DNA from: Sulfurimonas sp. SAG-AH-194-L11 | GTDB lineage: Bacteria > Campylobacterota > Campylobacteria > Campylobacterales > Sulfurimonadaceae | Length of the DNA: 64,000 bases | Direction: 5' to 3' | NCBI RefSeq assembly: GCF_029215995.1 | Contig: NZ_JAEMVB010000003.1 | Coordinates: 1 to 64,000 of the forward strand | In this document: one piece after another, positions 16,372 through 24,151 of the stretch | Position numbering within the stretch: position 1 is the stretch's first letter | Layout of the letters: the number at the start of each line of letters is the position of its first letter | Notes under the pieces: generated by a model | The model's database searches: none | What the model saw: the letters and a program-made list of their open reading frames with translations, nothing else | What the model was told of the DNA's origin: nothing | Position numbers and translations under genes: made by a program

Positions 16372-16404
16372 AAACGTAGGTTATCCTACGTTTAACCCCT
16401 TTTT
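16372..16404 (+). terminator. Intrinsic terminator of the alpha operon
   Basis: A perfect 9-bp stem, AAACGTAGG and CCTACGTTT, with a TTAT loop, followed by AACCCCTTTTTT. It lies 18 nt after the rplQ stop. Confidence 0.88.
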
Positions 16405-16443
16405 TATTCCCAATTCTAAAATACTTTTATAAAGAGAGAGAAA

Positions 16444-17661
16444 ATGAGTAATTTCGCATTTGGAACCTATAGAATAACCGATAATAATCCAGAACATATT
16501 CAAGCTTTAGTTGAAGCTATAGAAGCTGGTGTAAGAGTGATTGATACTTCTACAAACTACATGAATGGTTCTGCAGAAAAAGCTATTGCAAAAGCACTTC
16601 GTCATTTTGATGATGATATACGAGCTGAAATTGAGATAGTGAGCAAGTTTGGTTATATTCAAGGCTCAAATATGGCTTCACATAAAGAAGAGCCTTTCGA
16701 AGATGTAGTTGAGTATTCTGAGTCTTGTTTTCACTCTATTAGTAAATCATTTATGCTTCACCAATTAGAACAATCACTCCTACGTTTAGAATTAACACAA
16801 ATAGATTGTTATTTACTACATAATCCCGAATATTATATTTTTAATGCATTAAATAAAGGGATGCAAAGAGATGAAGCACTTGATAATATGTTTGATAGAA
16901 TCTTTGATGTTTTTGTTGCTCTTGAAGAGCAGGTGAGCAATGGTACAATCAAGAGTTACGGAATCAGTTCAAATAGTTTTTCAAAAGAGCATAATGATAG
17001 TGAGTTTTTACCGTATGAAGATTTAGTTACATTAGCAGATAAAGCAGCTGAGATAACAGGAAATGAGAAACACAGCTTCACAACTATTCAACTTCCAATA
17101 AATATGCTTGAAACAGAGGGTTTAAAATGTGCAATGTGGGCTAAAAAGAATGGACTAAGAGTTCTAGTAAATCGTCCTTTAAATGCACAAGATGGTGAGT
17201 TGATGTATAGATTGGCTGATTATGATGAAAGTAGAGAGTACTACAATCATCTTAATGAACTGCTTAATATTAGTGATAACGATGAGTTGCGATCACTCTA
17301 TAATTTAGTGGAGCAGTTAGATGATAACAAACATAAATATGGTTGGATTGGAGATTATGATAGTTTTTTATATTCTCAAATAATTCCTCATATTCAAAAG
17401 AGTTTAGAGGGAATTGATGCACAAAATTTTGAAACATTATTTACTTATATAGATATGTTTTTAAAAGAGTATAGAAAGATGGTCTCTTACGAGTGTACTA
17501 AGAGTACTAAAATACAATTAAAAGAAAAACTAGGAACTTGCAGTGCTTCTTTACAAGAGTGTGCTTTAAAGTTTTTATTAGAATGTGAGAGTATAGATTA
17601 TATCTTAGTAGGTATGAGAAAATCATCTTATGTGCATGATATTATGGCTTTAAAAGAATAG
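16444..17661 (+). CDS. Aldo/keto reductase family oxidoreductase
   Basis: A 405-residue protein with the aldo/keto reductase barrel. The N-terminus FAFGTYRITDNNPEHIQALVEAIEAGV leads to the active-site stretch VIDTSTNYMNGSAEKAI (catalytic Asp and Tyr), IVSKFGYIQG (Lys) and YLLHNPEY (His), so the catalytic tetrad is complete. It is about 80 residues longer than the usual family member because of an inserted helical region between about residues 255 and 345 (EYYNHLNELLNISDNDELR onward). Monocistronic, just after the alpha-operon terminator. Substrate unknown. Confidence 0.85.
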   Translation: MSNFAFGTYRITDNNPEHIQALVEAIEAGVRVIDTSTNYMNGSAEKAIAKALRHFDDDIRAEIEIVSKFGYIQGSNMASHKEEPFEDVVEYSESCFHSISKSFMLHQLEQSLLRLELTQIDCYLLHNPEYYIFNALNKGMQRDEALDNMFDRIFDVFVALEEQVSNGTIKSYGISSNSFSKEHNDSEFLPYEDLVTLADKAAEITGNEKHSFTTIQLPINMLETEGLKCAMWAKKNGLRVLVNRPLNAQDGELMYRLADYDESREYYNHLNELLNISDNDELRSLYNLVEQLDDNKHKYGWIGDYDSFLYSQIIPHIQKSLEGIDAQNFETLFTYIDMFLKEYRKMVSYECTKSTKIQLKEKLGTCSASLQECALKFLLECESIDYILVGMRKSSYVHDIMALKE

Positions 17662-17744
17662 TTAATATATTATTTTAGGACTTGTTAAGCGATATTGTCA
17701 TATTTTATGATACAGAAAAATAAATATAAAATTTAAGGATAAAT

Positions 17745-18020
17745 ATGATTCCGTTTACAGATGAAGAGTTACTAGACCCAGTAAAAGTAGTTATAGATAA
17801 GGTAAGACCTTCTTTGGCATTAGATGGTGGGGATATTGACTTTATTACCGTGAAAAATGGAGCTGTCTATGTACAGCTTAAAGGTGCATGTGTTGGATGT
17901 GGTAGTAGTGGTAATACTTTAAAATACGGTGTTGAACGTCAGCTTCGTATGGATATACACCCAGAGCTTACAGTTATAAATGTACCACTTGGTATGGAAA
18001 ATGATATAGATAATTTATAA
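17745..18020 (+). CDS. NifU-like C-terminal domain protein (Fe-S scaffold)
   Basis: A 91-residue protein consisting of just the NifU C-terminal domain, which holds or transfers Fe-S clusters. KVRPSLALDGGDIDFITVKNG and the cluster-binding CVGC in KGACVGCGSSGNTLK are clearly present. It is followed 10 nt later by a tetratricopeptide-like gene and then murE; I recall the same NifU / hypothetical / murE order in Helicobacter. A role in Fe-S delivery in the cytosol is expected. Confidence 0.92.
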   Translation: MIPFTDEELLDPVKVVIDKVRPSLALDGGDIDFITVKNGAVYVQLKGACVGCGSSGNTLKYGVERQLRMDIHPELTVINVPLGMENDIDNL

Positions 18021-18030
18021 GCTAGAAAAA

Positions 18031-18618
18031 ATGAGTACAATTAGTAAATATCAAATATTATCACAGGCAAAAGATAGCTTTTCTAAAGCAGATTATAAAA
18101 ATGCTTTAGAACAATTTGCAACTGTTTTACAAAATTATCCAAACTCTACAGAGGCTTATAATGGAGTAATTCTTTCAGAAATGGCAATGAGTGGAGAGGG
18201 TGGGGCAGAAGCACTTTTTGATTATTATGAAGTACTAAAAGTTGATGATCAAGAAGAAGCAGATACAATAATGAGAGAAATATTAAAAGATATAGATGGT
18301 TCTTTAGAAAAATTGAGTCAACTATTTACTGACCCCATTCGTGATCGTTTAGAATTTGAAGATGGTATACTTTATAAAGATTTTCAAAATATTTTAAATG
18401 AGGGTGGAGAGTTTAGAGAAACTTTTGAAAATATCATGTTCTCTACTCGTGTTATCATTACACAAAAAGATGATTTTATTGATTTTTTAGATAAACTTAT
18501 AGAGCATGATTTCGCAGAGATGGCACTCACATACTTAGAAAATGCATTGAGCATTCATCCTAGTGACAAACTCCTTCGAAAACTTTTAAAAAAACTAGGC
18601 AAAGGCAACAATAGTTGA
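18031..18618 (+). CDS. Tetratricopeptide-like protein of unknown function
   Basis: A 195-residue soluble helical protein. Residues 4-40 (AKDSFSKADYKNALEQFATVLQNYPNS) form a convincing TPR unit, and a second half-repeat appears at the C-terminus (EMALTYLENALSIHPSDKLL). The middle is acidic with no known domain. The last 4 nt overlap the murE start, so it is translationally coupled to murE. It corresponds by position to the conserved hypothetical between the NifU-like and murE genes in relatives. Function unknown. Confidence 0.8.
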   Translation: MSTISKYQILSQAKDSFSKADYKNALEQFATVLQNYPNSTEAYNGVILSEMAMSGEGGAEALFDYYEVLKVDDQEEADTIMREILKDIDGSLEKLSQLFTDPIRDRLEFEDGILYKDFQNILNEGGEFRETFENIMFSTRVIITQKDDFIDFLDKLIEHDFAEMALTYLENALSIHPSDKLLRKLLKKLGKGNNS

Positions 18619-19910
18619 AAATAGAACTACCAAATCAAAAGTATAAGTATGTAACAGAAAATTCTCAAGAGTGTGATAGTGAGACAGCCTTTGTTCTCAC
18701 TACACAAAATGAAAAGTATCTTCAAAATGCACTAGATAACCAAGCACACTCAATTATAAAAATCAGAGACATAGCATCACTTTTTGGTATAGATAAGATA
18801 AAAATTGTAGGTATTACGGGTACAAATGGTAAGACTACAACAGCAAGTGCTATTTACTCATTTTTACTAGACTTAGGGTATAAAACAGCTATGCAAGGAA
18901 CTCGTGGACTCTTTATGAACGATGAAGTGACAGAGGGTAAAACACTTACTACTCCTTCTGTTTTAAATACGTATAAGCATATTTATCAAGCCGTTCAAGC
19001 TGGATGTGAATACTTCATAATGGAAGTAAGCTCACATGCTATCGTTCAAAAGCGTATAGAGGGGCTTGATTTTGAACTTAGAATTCTTACAAATATCACA
19101 CAAGACCATTTAGACTATCATAAGACTTTAGAAGATTACATCTATGTGAAAAACTCTTTTTTCCAGGGTGAGGGAAAAAAACTTATAAATAAAGATGAGC
19201 CTAGAGCAAACTTTAATTTTAAAAATGCATTTACATACGGTATTGAAAACCCTTCGACATATAGACTGATGGCATACTCACTTAATGATGGAAGTAGTGG
19301 TTTGATTCAACATTTTGCTGACATAATTCCTTTTACCGCTTCGACTCACGGTTTTTTTAATCTTTACAATTTGATGGGAGCTATAGCAGCAGTTCATCTT
19401 ATAACAGATAAGAAACTAGAAGCGATAGCAGATGTAGTAGACAACTTTGCTGGTGTAAGTGGAAGAATGGAACAGGTGTGTGTTTTACCAAATGTCATAG
19501 TGGATTTTGCACATACTCCAGATGGTATGCAGCAAGTTCTTAATGCACTCAAAGAGAAAGAGCTTATAGTTGTTTTTGGAGCAGGTGGCGACAGAGATAC
19601 AAGTAAACGTCCACTAATGGGAAGAGTTGCTGCATCTTTAGCAAAAAAGGTGTTTATAACTACTGATAACCCTCGCCATGAAGACCCTGAGAGTATTGTT
19701 AAAGATATTCTCGATGGTATCAAAGATAAATCAAATATTGTAGTAGAGTTAAATAGAAAAAGAGCTATTGAGTTAGCACTAGAATCTCAAGAAGAAGATG
19801 AAGTAGTTGTTATACTTGGTAAGGGTGATGAGTCACATCAGATTATCTATGATGAAAAATTTCCTTTTGATGATAGAGAAGTTGTAAGAGAGATTTTAAA
19901 CCTCTCTTAA
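18615..19910 (+). CDS. murE: UDP-MurNAc-tripeptide synthetase (meso-DAP adding)
   Basis: Adds meso-diaminopimelate to UDP-MurNAc-L-Ala-D-Glu in cytosolic peptidoglycan precursor synthesis. The P-loop GITGTNGKTTTASAI, the carbamylated-lysine region, and DNPR in TTDNPRHEDPES, which marks DAP rather than lysine specificity, are all visible. At 431 residues it is shorter than the E. coli enzyme because the N-terminal domain is reduced, as is common in Campylobacterota. The start is TTG overlapping the TGA of the previous gene (TTGA), a coupling arrangement. Confidence 0.96.
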   Translation: MKIELPNQKYKYVTENSQECDSETAFVLTTQNEKYLQNALDNQAHSIIKIRDIASLFGIDKIKIVGITGTNGKTTTASAIYSFLLDLGYKTAMQGTRGLFMNDEVTEGKTLTTPSVLNTYKHIYQAVQAGCEYFIMEVSSHAIVQKRIEGLDFELRILTNITQDHLDYHKTLEDYIYVKNSFFQGEGKKLINKDEPRANFNFKNAFTYGIENPSTYRLMAYSLNDGSSGLIQHFADIIPFTASTHGFFNLYNLMGAIAAVHLITDKKLEAIADVVDNFAGVSGRMEQVCVLPNVIVDFAHTPDGMQQVLNALKEKELIVVFGAGGDRDTSKRPLMGRVAASLAKKVFITTDNPRHEDPESIVKDILDGIKDKSNIVVELNRKRAIELALESQEEDEVVVILGKGDESHQIIYDEKFPFDDREVVREILNLS

Positions 19911-19925
19911 TAGCATAAAGTCACT

Positions 19926-20540
19926 TTAAAATGTTGTATTGAAATCTTGAGTATTGTCTGTGTTTTCAAAAAGGACTGCTCTTATTGCAATTGAACTTGT
20001 GTTGACATCAACTGTGAGTGTGAATTGTGTTGCATTTATATCAGTTATAGTTGCATTTTCATCACTATAGTAAGCTATATTTGTCTCTAAAGTGACATTT
20101 GTCTCATTGTTTTCAAAGGTACCACTAATATATATTATTTGAGCTGTTCCTACATCACTTACATTAACATCACTGTACTGTATTGAGAGTAATTCCTTGA
20201 CATGAACAGTTGTTGAGTCATAAAATGTATCTGCATATGATGCTGTTAGATTTGCATCCCCACCATTTTTTGTTGCAAGGACAGACCCAACGGTTGCTTG
20301 AAATATAGTACTATCAGAGCTACTCCATAAGAGGTTTGCAGTTGCATCAGCAGTAGTAGCATCAGCATATGTAACAGTAGCAGTTAAAGGCTTTGCAAGC
20401 TGTGTTGAGTAAATAGATATATTTGAATCATCTAATGAGATAGAAACAACATCAGCTATTGGAGCAGTTGTAGTATTTTCGCCACAAGAGATAAAAAAAG
20501 TTGTCGATAAGAGTATGAGTAGTGTTTTTATGTATTGCAT
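19926..20540 (-). CDS. Lipoprotein with bacterial Ig-like (BIG2-type) domain
   Basis: A 204-residue exported lipoprotein: signal peptide with a lipobox ending FISCGE, making the cysteine at about residue 19 the acylation site. The mature part contains an Ig-like repeat (VVSISLDDSNISIYSTQLAKPL followed by TADATANLLWSSSDSTIFQA and ATKNGGDANLTASY), typical of BIG2 domains, and a second Thr/Asn-rich beta region. It is 10 nt after the barrel gene on the same strand, so the pair is probably one operon. A cell-surface role is an inference. Confidence 0.75.
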   Translation of the reverse strand: MQYIKTLLILLSTTFFISCGENTTTAPIADVVSISLDDSNISIYSTQLAKPLTATVTYADATTADATANLLWSSSDSTIFQATVGSVLATKNGGDANLTASYADTFYDSTTVHVKELLSIQYSDVNVSDVGTAQIIYISGTFENNETNVTLETNIAYYSDENATITDINATQFTLTVDVNTSSIAIRAVLFENTDNTQDFNTTF

Positions 20541-20550
20541 ATATTATTTC

Positions 20551-21105
20551 CTAAAATCTATAATTAACGCCTATATAGGCGATATTTGATAGTGAACTTT
20601 CACTTGTTTTTTGAGTTATGGTATCAATCCCTTCATATGAAGTTGATCGGATTTCATACCCTAGTTCTAAGTCAAAAGCATCGCTCAAAGGTACAAAACT
20701 ACCAAGTGATCCTTGAAAAGATCCGTATGAAAGATTTTGTTGAAGTCTCCTGTCAATATCTAAAAAACCACTACCAAATCCTACTCTTATAAAAGGTAAA
20801 ATATAGATATCCCAGTCAAAAGATTTTAAAAGACTTACATTGAAGCCATATTTATTTCCATCATTTGAGTTAGTGTTTGGTGCAGAAAATATTTTTGAAC
20901 TATTAGTTGCATAGTCTAGTGAAAATTCAACTGCATAAGATTTGATGTCGCCATATCCGATTTTTAGTGTAGCCATTGTTGAAGAATTTGAAGCTTCAAG
21001 AGTAGTAAAAGTTTCATTATAGAGACCGCCACTGACTCCAAGATAAACTCTACCTTGTGCATACAGTGATGAGATTAAGAGTAAAAATAGTATTGTTTTT
21101 TTCAA
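20551..21105 (-). CDS. Outer-membrane beta-barrel protein
   Basis: A 184-residue protein with a signal peptide (MKKTILFLLLISSLYAQG) and alternating strands typical of an 8-stranded barrel, ending in IGVNYRF with the C-terminal phenylalanine recognised by the BAM machinery. GRVYLGVSGGLYNETFTTLE and VGFGSGFLDIDRR resemble OmpW/OmpA-like small barrels. It is transcribed with the following Ig-like lipoprotein gene. No ligand can be guessed. Confidence 0.78.
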   Translation of the reverse strand: MKKTILFLLLISSLYAQGRVYLGVSGGLYNETFTTLEASNSSTMATLKIGYGDIKSYAVEFSLDYATNSSKIFSAPNTNSNDGNKYGFNVSLLKSFDWDIYILPFIRVGFGSGFLDIDRRLQQNLSYGSFQGSLGSFVPLSDAFDLELGYEIRSTSYEGIDTITQKTSESSLSNIAYIGVNYRF

Positions 21106-21138
21106 GTTTAATATTTCCTATCTGTTTAAGGTAAAGAA

Positions 21139-21192
21139 ATTATATCGAAATTGTTCCTAATAAACTTAAAAGTGAAAGAATTTCGATATAAT
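21139..21192. promoter_or_regulatory. Divergent promoters between the barrel and ferredoxin genes
   Basis: Two -10 boxes in the same context, TTTCGATATAATT, face away from each other: one on the minus strand (TATAAT at 21139-21144) for the barrel/lipoprotein pair, and one on the plus strand (21187-21192) for the ferredoxin-panD-ybaB operon. The identical flanks make the pair look like an inverted duplication. Confidence 0.6.
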
Positions 21193-21219
21193 TGCAAAAA
21201 TTAAACTAAGGAAGTTTTT

Positions 21220-21594
21220 ATGGGAATCCCTCAACCAACATTTTACATTTTTAAGTGTGAGCAGTCAGCTCCTCCAGGTATGCCAAAACCATCTTGTGTT
21301 ACACCAGACAACAAAGATTTATATCAGTATACGGCTAAGAAACTAATGATGGAAGGTGTTATGATGGCAGCTCCTATCGTTCGTACTTCATGTATGAATA
21401 GATGTCAACAAGGTCCAGTTATGTTAATTGAGCCAGGACACACAATGTATGTTGGTCTTACAGAAGAGAAAATCGATAGAATTATTACAGAACACATTAT
21501 CGGTGGAAATGTAGTGCAAGAGTATGTAATTGCTGAAGAGGCTTGGGATGAACCTATGACTATCGCTGCTGCACGTAAGCTAATGGGTAAATAG
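21220..21594 (+). CDS. Thioredoxin-like [2Fe-2S] ferredoxin
   Basis: A 124-residue protein of the thioredoxin-fold 2Fe-2S ferredoxin family. The four candidate ligands are Cys13 ([10 protein letters not shown]), Cys26, Cys58 and Cys62 ([18 protein letters not shown]); the last pair with QQGP is the most typical part. It is an electron carrier in the cytosol of unknown partner. It begins a run of same-strand genes through panD, ybaB and the PDZ protein with gaps of 0-8 nt. Confidence 0.88.
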   Translation: MGIPQPTFYIFKCEQSAPPGMPKPSCVTPDNKDLYQYTAKKLMMEGVMMAAPIVRTSCMNRCQQGPVMLIEPGHTMYVGLTEEKIDRIITEHIIGGNVVQEYVIAEEAWDEPMTIAAARKLMGK

Positions 21595-21602
21595 GAAATA
21601 CT

Positions 21603-21968
21603 ATGTTAATTGATATGTTGTACAGCAAAATCCATCGTGCTACAGTAACTGATGCCAACTTAAACTATGTTGGTTCTATCACTATAGATGAGGAGCTTTT
21701 AGAAGCTTCTAAGATGAGGGTTGGACAAAAGGTTGAAATACTCAATATAAACAATGGTGAGCGTTTTAGCACTTATATTATACTAGGTGAGAGGGGCAAA
21801 CGCGACATCTGTTTAAATGGTGCAGCTGCTCGTAAAGTTCATCCAGGTGACAAGGTTATCATAGTTGCATATGCAAGTTACAGTGAAGCTGAGCTTGAGA
21901 ACTATGAACCTAAAGTTGTTATCTTAGATGATAAAAATGATATAGAAATAATAGCGGATTCAATCTAG
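21603..21968 (+). CDS. panD: Aspartate 1-decarboxylase proenzyme
   Basis: Makes beta-alanine for pantothenate synthesis. The 121-residue proenzyme cleaves itself between Gly24 and Ser25 ([10 protein letters not shown]), which creates the pyruvoyl cofactor on Ser25. The conserved [22 protein letters not shown] and [16 protein letters not shown] are present. It is 8 nt after the ferredoxin gene and 3 nt before ybaB. panC, which uses its product, is about 33 kb away. Confidence 0.97.
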   Translation: MLIDMLYSKIHRATVTDANLNYVGSITIDEELLEASKMRVGQKVEILNINNGERFSTYIILGERGKRDICLNGAAARKVHPGDKVIIVAYASYSEAELENYEPKVVILDDKNDIEIIADSI

Positions 21969-21971
21969 TTC

Positions 21972-22292
21972 ATGTTTGATATGGGCGAGATGGGTAAAAT
22001 GCTTGAGGGGATGCAAGAAAATGCAGAAAAACTCCAGCAAGAACTTGCAAGTAAAACTTACAGTGTCAAAACTGGAGGTGGACTTGTTGAGTTAAGTATT
22101 AATGGAAACGGAGAAGTTGTCGATTTAGTGATTGACGAATCTACTTTAACGGATAAAAATATGCTACAGATTTTACTCATTGGTGCTATAAATGATGCCA
22201 ATAAAATGGTACAAGATAACCAGCAAAAGAGTGCGGTGGGTATGCTTGGCTCTCTTAATAATATGGGGAACCCATTTGGTGGGAGTAAATAG
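21972..22292 (+). CDS. YbaB/EbfC nucleoid-associated protein
   Basis: A 106-residue DNA-binding protein of the YbaB/EbfC family. A helical start (MGEMGKMLEGMQENAEKLQQEL) is followed by the beta motif YSVKTGGGLVELSINGNGEVVDLVID and the C-terminal helix. Its stop TAG is directly followed by the GTG of the next gene. The panD-ybaB neighbourhood is also seen in Helicobacter, as I recall it. Confidence 0.93.
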   Translation: MFDMGEMGKMLEGMQENAEKLQQELASKTYSVKTGGGLVELSINGNGEVVDLVIDESTLTDKNMLQILLIGAINDANKMVQDNQQKSAVGMLGSLNNMGNPFGGSK

Positions 22293-23273
22293 GTGATTCG
22301 CCTATTTGTTCTTACAAATTTTTTACTTTTAAATCTATATGCCTGTCAAGGTGGTTACTTCTCTTGCATAGAAAAAATCAAAGACTCTAAAACAGTTCAA
22401 AATAGTTCTCTCTACATACCCGTAAAAAACAATAAACTTCTTGTCTACTCAAAAGAGAAACCAAAAACAAAAATTTTAAAATATGACCCTTTCTTATCCC
22501 TTTATCTTATAGAAGATACAAAAAAATTTAAATATCCATTTTTAATTAATATGAGACTACAACTTGGCAGTGCCATAGTAAACGATAAACTCTCTAAAGA
22601 GGGTAAAATAGTTAAAAATCAGATTGGTTTAAACTCTTTAGCACTCTATAGCACAAAGCTCACTAAACTAGCACTTATTACAAGTAGTTGCTGCTCTTTA
22701 GAGGGGATAGCTACTCCTCGTGGAGTTATTCAAAAAGAGTATATAAAAAGATTTCTCTCTGCATCTCCTGCAACATACTCAGACATTGGAATTCGAGTGA
22801 AGAACGAAAATGGTTTTGTTGTAGTAAGTGCTGCAAATCCTTACTTAGAGAACAATCCATTACAAAAAGGTGATTGCATTGTAGAGTTTGATTCTAAAAA
22901 GGTAAGGGCAGCTTCTGTTTTTATGCGGCATGTACTTTTTTCTAAACTAGGTTCAAAACATACTATCAAAATAAAGCGTGGAAATAAATTTATGACTTTT
23001 AAAGTTGTGAGTTCTAAACGCTATGGTGGTGGTATGGTTAGTGATACTTTTTTAGAACATAAGGGTATCTATTTTGATGATACACTCCATATAGTAGCTC
23101 TTTCAAAAGAGTTTATAGACTACGGTTTACTCTTAGGTGATCAACTTTTACAGGTAAATGCTATAGATGTTACAAACCAAAATGAGCTACTGAGATATAT
23201 TGAAAATTTCAAAGACTTCTCCTTACTACTTTTTTCACGAAGAAATTTCCAATTTTTTGTAAATATTAAGTAG
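22293..23273 (+). CDS. Exported PDZ-domain protein
   Basis: A 326-residue protein starting with GTG directly after the ybaB stop. It has a signal peptide (about residues 1-17) followed by cysteines (YACQGGYFSC) that could be disulfide-linked with the SCCSLEG cysteines near residue 130. A PDZ domain follows (GIRVKNENGFVVVSAANPYL, NPLQKGDCIVEFDSKKV), with a second PDZ-like copy near the C-terminus (LLGDQLLQVNAIDVTNQNEL). There is no protease domain. It is probably a periplasmic scaffold; I know of no characterised homologue. Confidence 0.78.
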   Translation: MIRLFVLTNFLLLNLYACQGGYFSCIEKIKDSKTVQNSSLYIPVKNNKLLVYSKEKPKTKILKYDPFLSLYLIEDTKKFKYPFLINMRLQLGSAIVNDKLSKEGKIVKNQIGLNSLALYSTKLTKLALITSSCCSLEGIATPRGVIQKEYIKRFLSASPATYSDIGIRVKNENGFVVVSAANPYLENNPLQKGDCIVEFDSKKVRAASVFMRHVLFSKLGSKHTIKIKRGNKFMTFKVVSSKRYGGGMVSDTFLEHKGIYFDDTLHIVALSKEFIDYGLLLGDQLLQVNAIDVTNQNELLRYIENFKDFSLLLFSRRNFQFFVNIK

Positions 23274-23292
23274 AATAATCATACAATTTCAT

Positions 23293-24138
23293 ATGCAAAA
23301 CTTTGAGCAATTCTTGATTGAACATTTACCTACATCTAAGAGTATTCACCCTGACTATGAGTCAGCTCTACAAAATATGCTTATTGCTGGTGGAAAACGA
23401 TTCCGTCCGGCACTATTACTTGGTGTGGTTAAAGCATATAACCCGCTCATGTTAGATTCTGCCAGACATGCTGCATTTGCGATAGAGCTTTTACATACAT
23501 ACTCACTTATTCATGATGATCTTCCAGCAATGGATGACTCTCCTCTTCGCCGGGGTAAACCTACACTTCATGTAACTTTTGATGAAGTGACAGCTATCCT
23601 TGCTGGAGATGCTTTAAATACCTACTCTTTTGAAGTTTTAGCGAATGCACCTTTTTCAGATGCTACTCGTGTAAAGCTCATCCGTGAACTAGCATCAAAT
23701 GGTGGGCTTAATGGTATGGTTTTAGGTCAAGCTATAGACTGTTACTTTGAGAACAAACCACTTAATGTAGAAGATATTAAGATACTTCATACAAACAAAA
23801 CAGCAAAACTTATAGCAGCATCTATGAAAATGGGAGCTATAATAGTTGGTCGAGAAGATGTTGCAGATGAGTTATACGATTTTGGTATAAAACTTGGACT
23901 TCTGTTTCAGATACAAGATGATATTTTAGATGTAACACTCTCAAGTGAAGAAGCAGGAAAACTAACAAACAATGATGAAGATAAAAATAGTTTTGTAACT
24001 ATTTTAGGACTTGATGAGAGTTTAAAACAGGCAAATGAGTTAGCAGATGAGCTAACAGAGGCAATGCTTAGTTTTGATGAGAACTTACGAAGTGAGTTAT
24101 CCTCTTTACTAACAAAATATATTAACCGACACAAATAA
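23293..24138 (+). CDS. ispA: Polyprenyl synthetase (farnesyl/geranyl diphosphate synthase)
   Basis: A 281-residue trans-prenyltransferase that builds short-chain isoprenoid diphosphates. Both aspartate-rich motifs are intact: HDDLPAMDD (first) and FQIQDDILDVT (second), with GGKRFRPAL upstream. Residues before the first motif (HTYSLIH) fit short-chain products. It feeds quinone and undecaprenyl phosphate synthesis in the cytosol. tkt follows 13 nt later on the same strand. Confidence 0.94.
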   Translation: MQNFEQFLIEHLPTSKSIHPDYESALQNMLIAGGKRFRPALLLGVVKAYNPLMLDSARHAAFAIELLHTYSLIHDDLPAMDDSPLRRGKPTLHVTFDEVTAILAGDALNTYSFEVLANAPFSDATRVKLIRELASNGGLNGMVLGQAIDCYFENKPLNVEDIKILHTNKTAKLIAASMKMGAIIVGREDVADELYDFGIKLGLLFQIQDDILDVTLSSEEAGKLTNNDEDKNSFVTILGLDESLKQANELADELTEAMLSFDENLRSELSSLLTKYINRHK

Positions 24139-24151
24139 GGAAATAATTACT

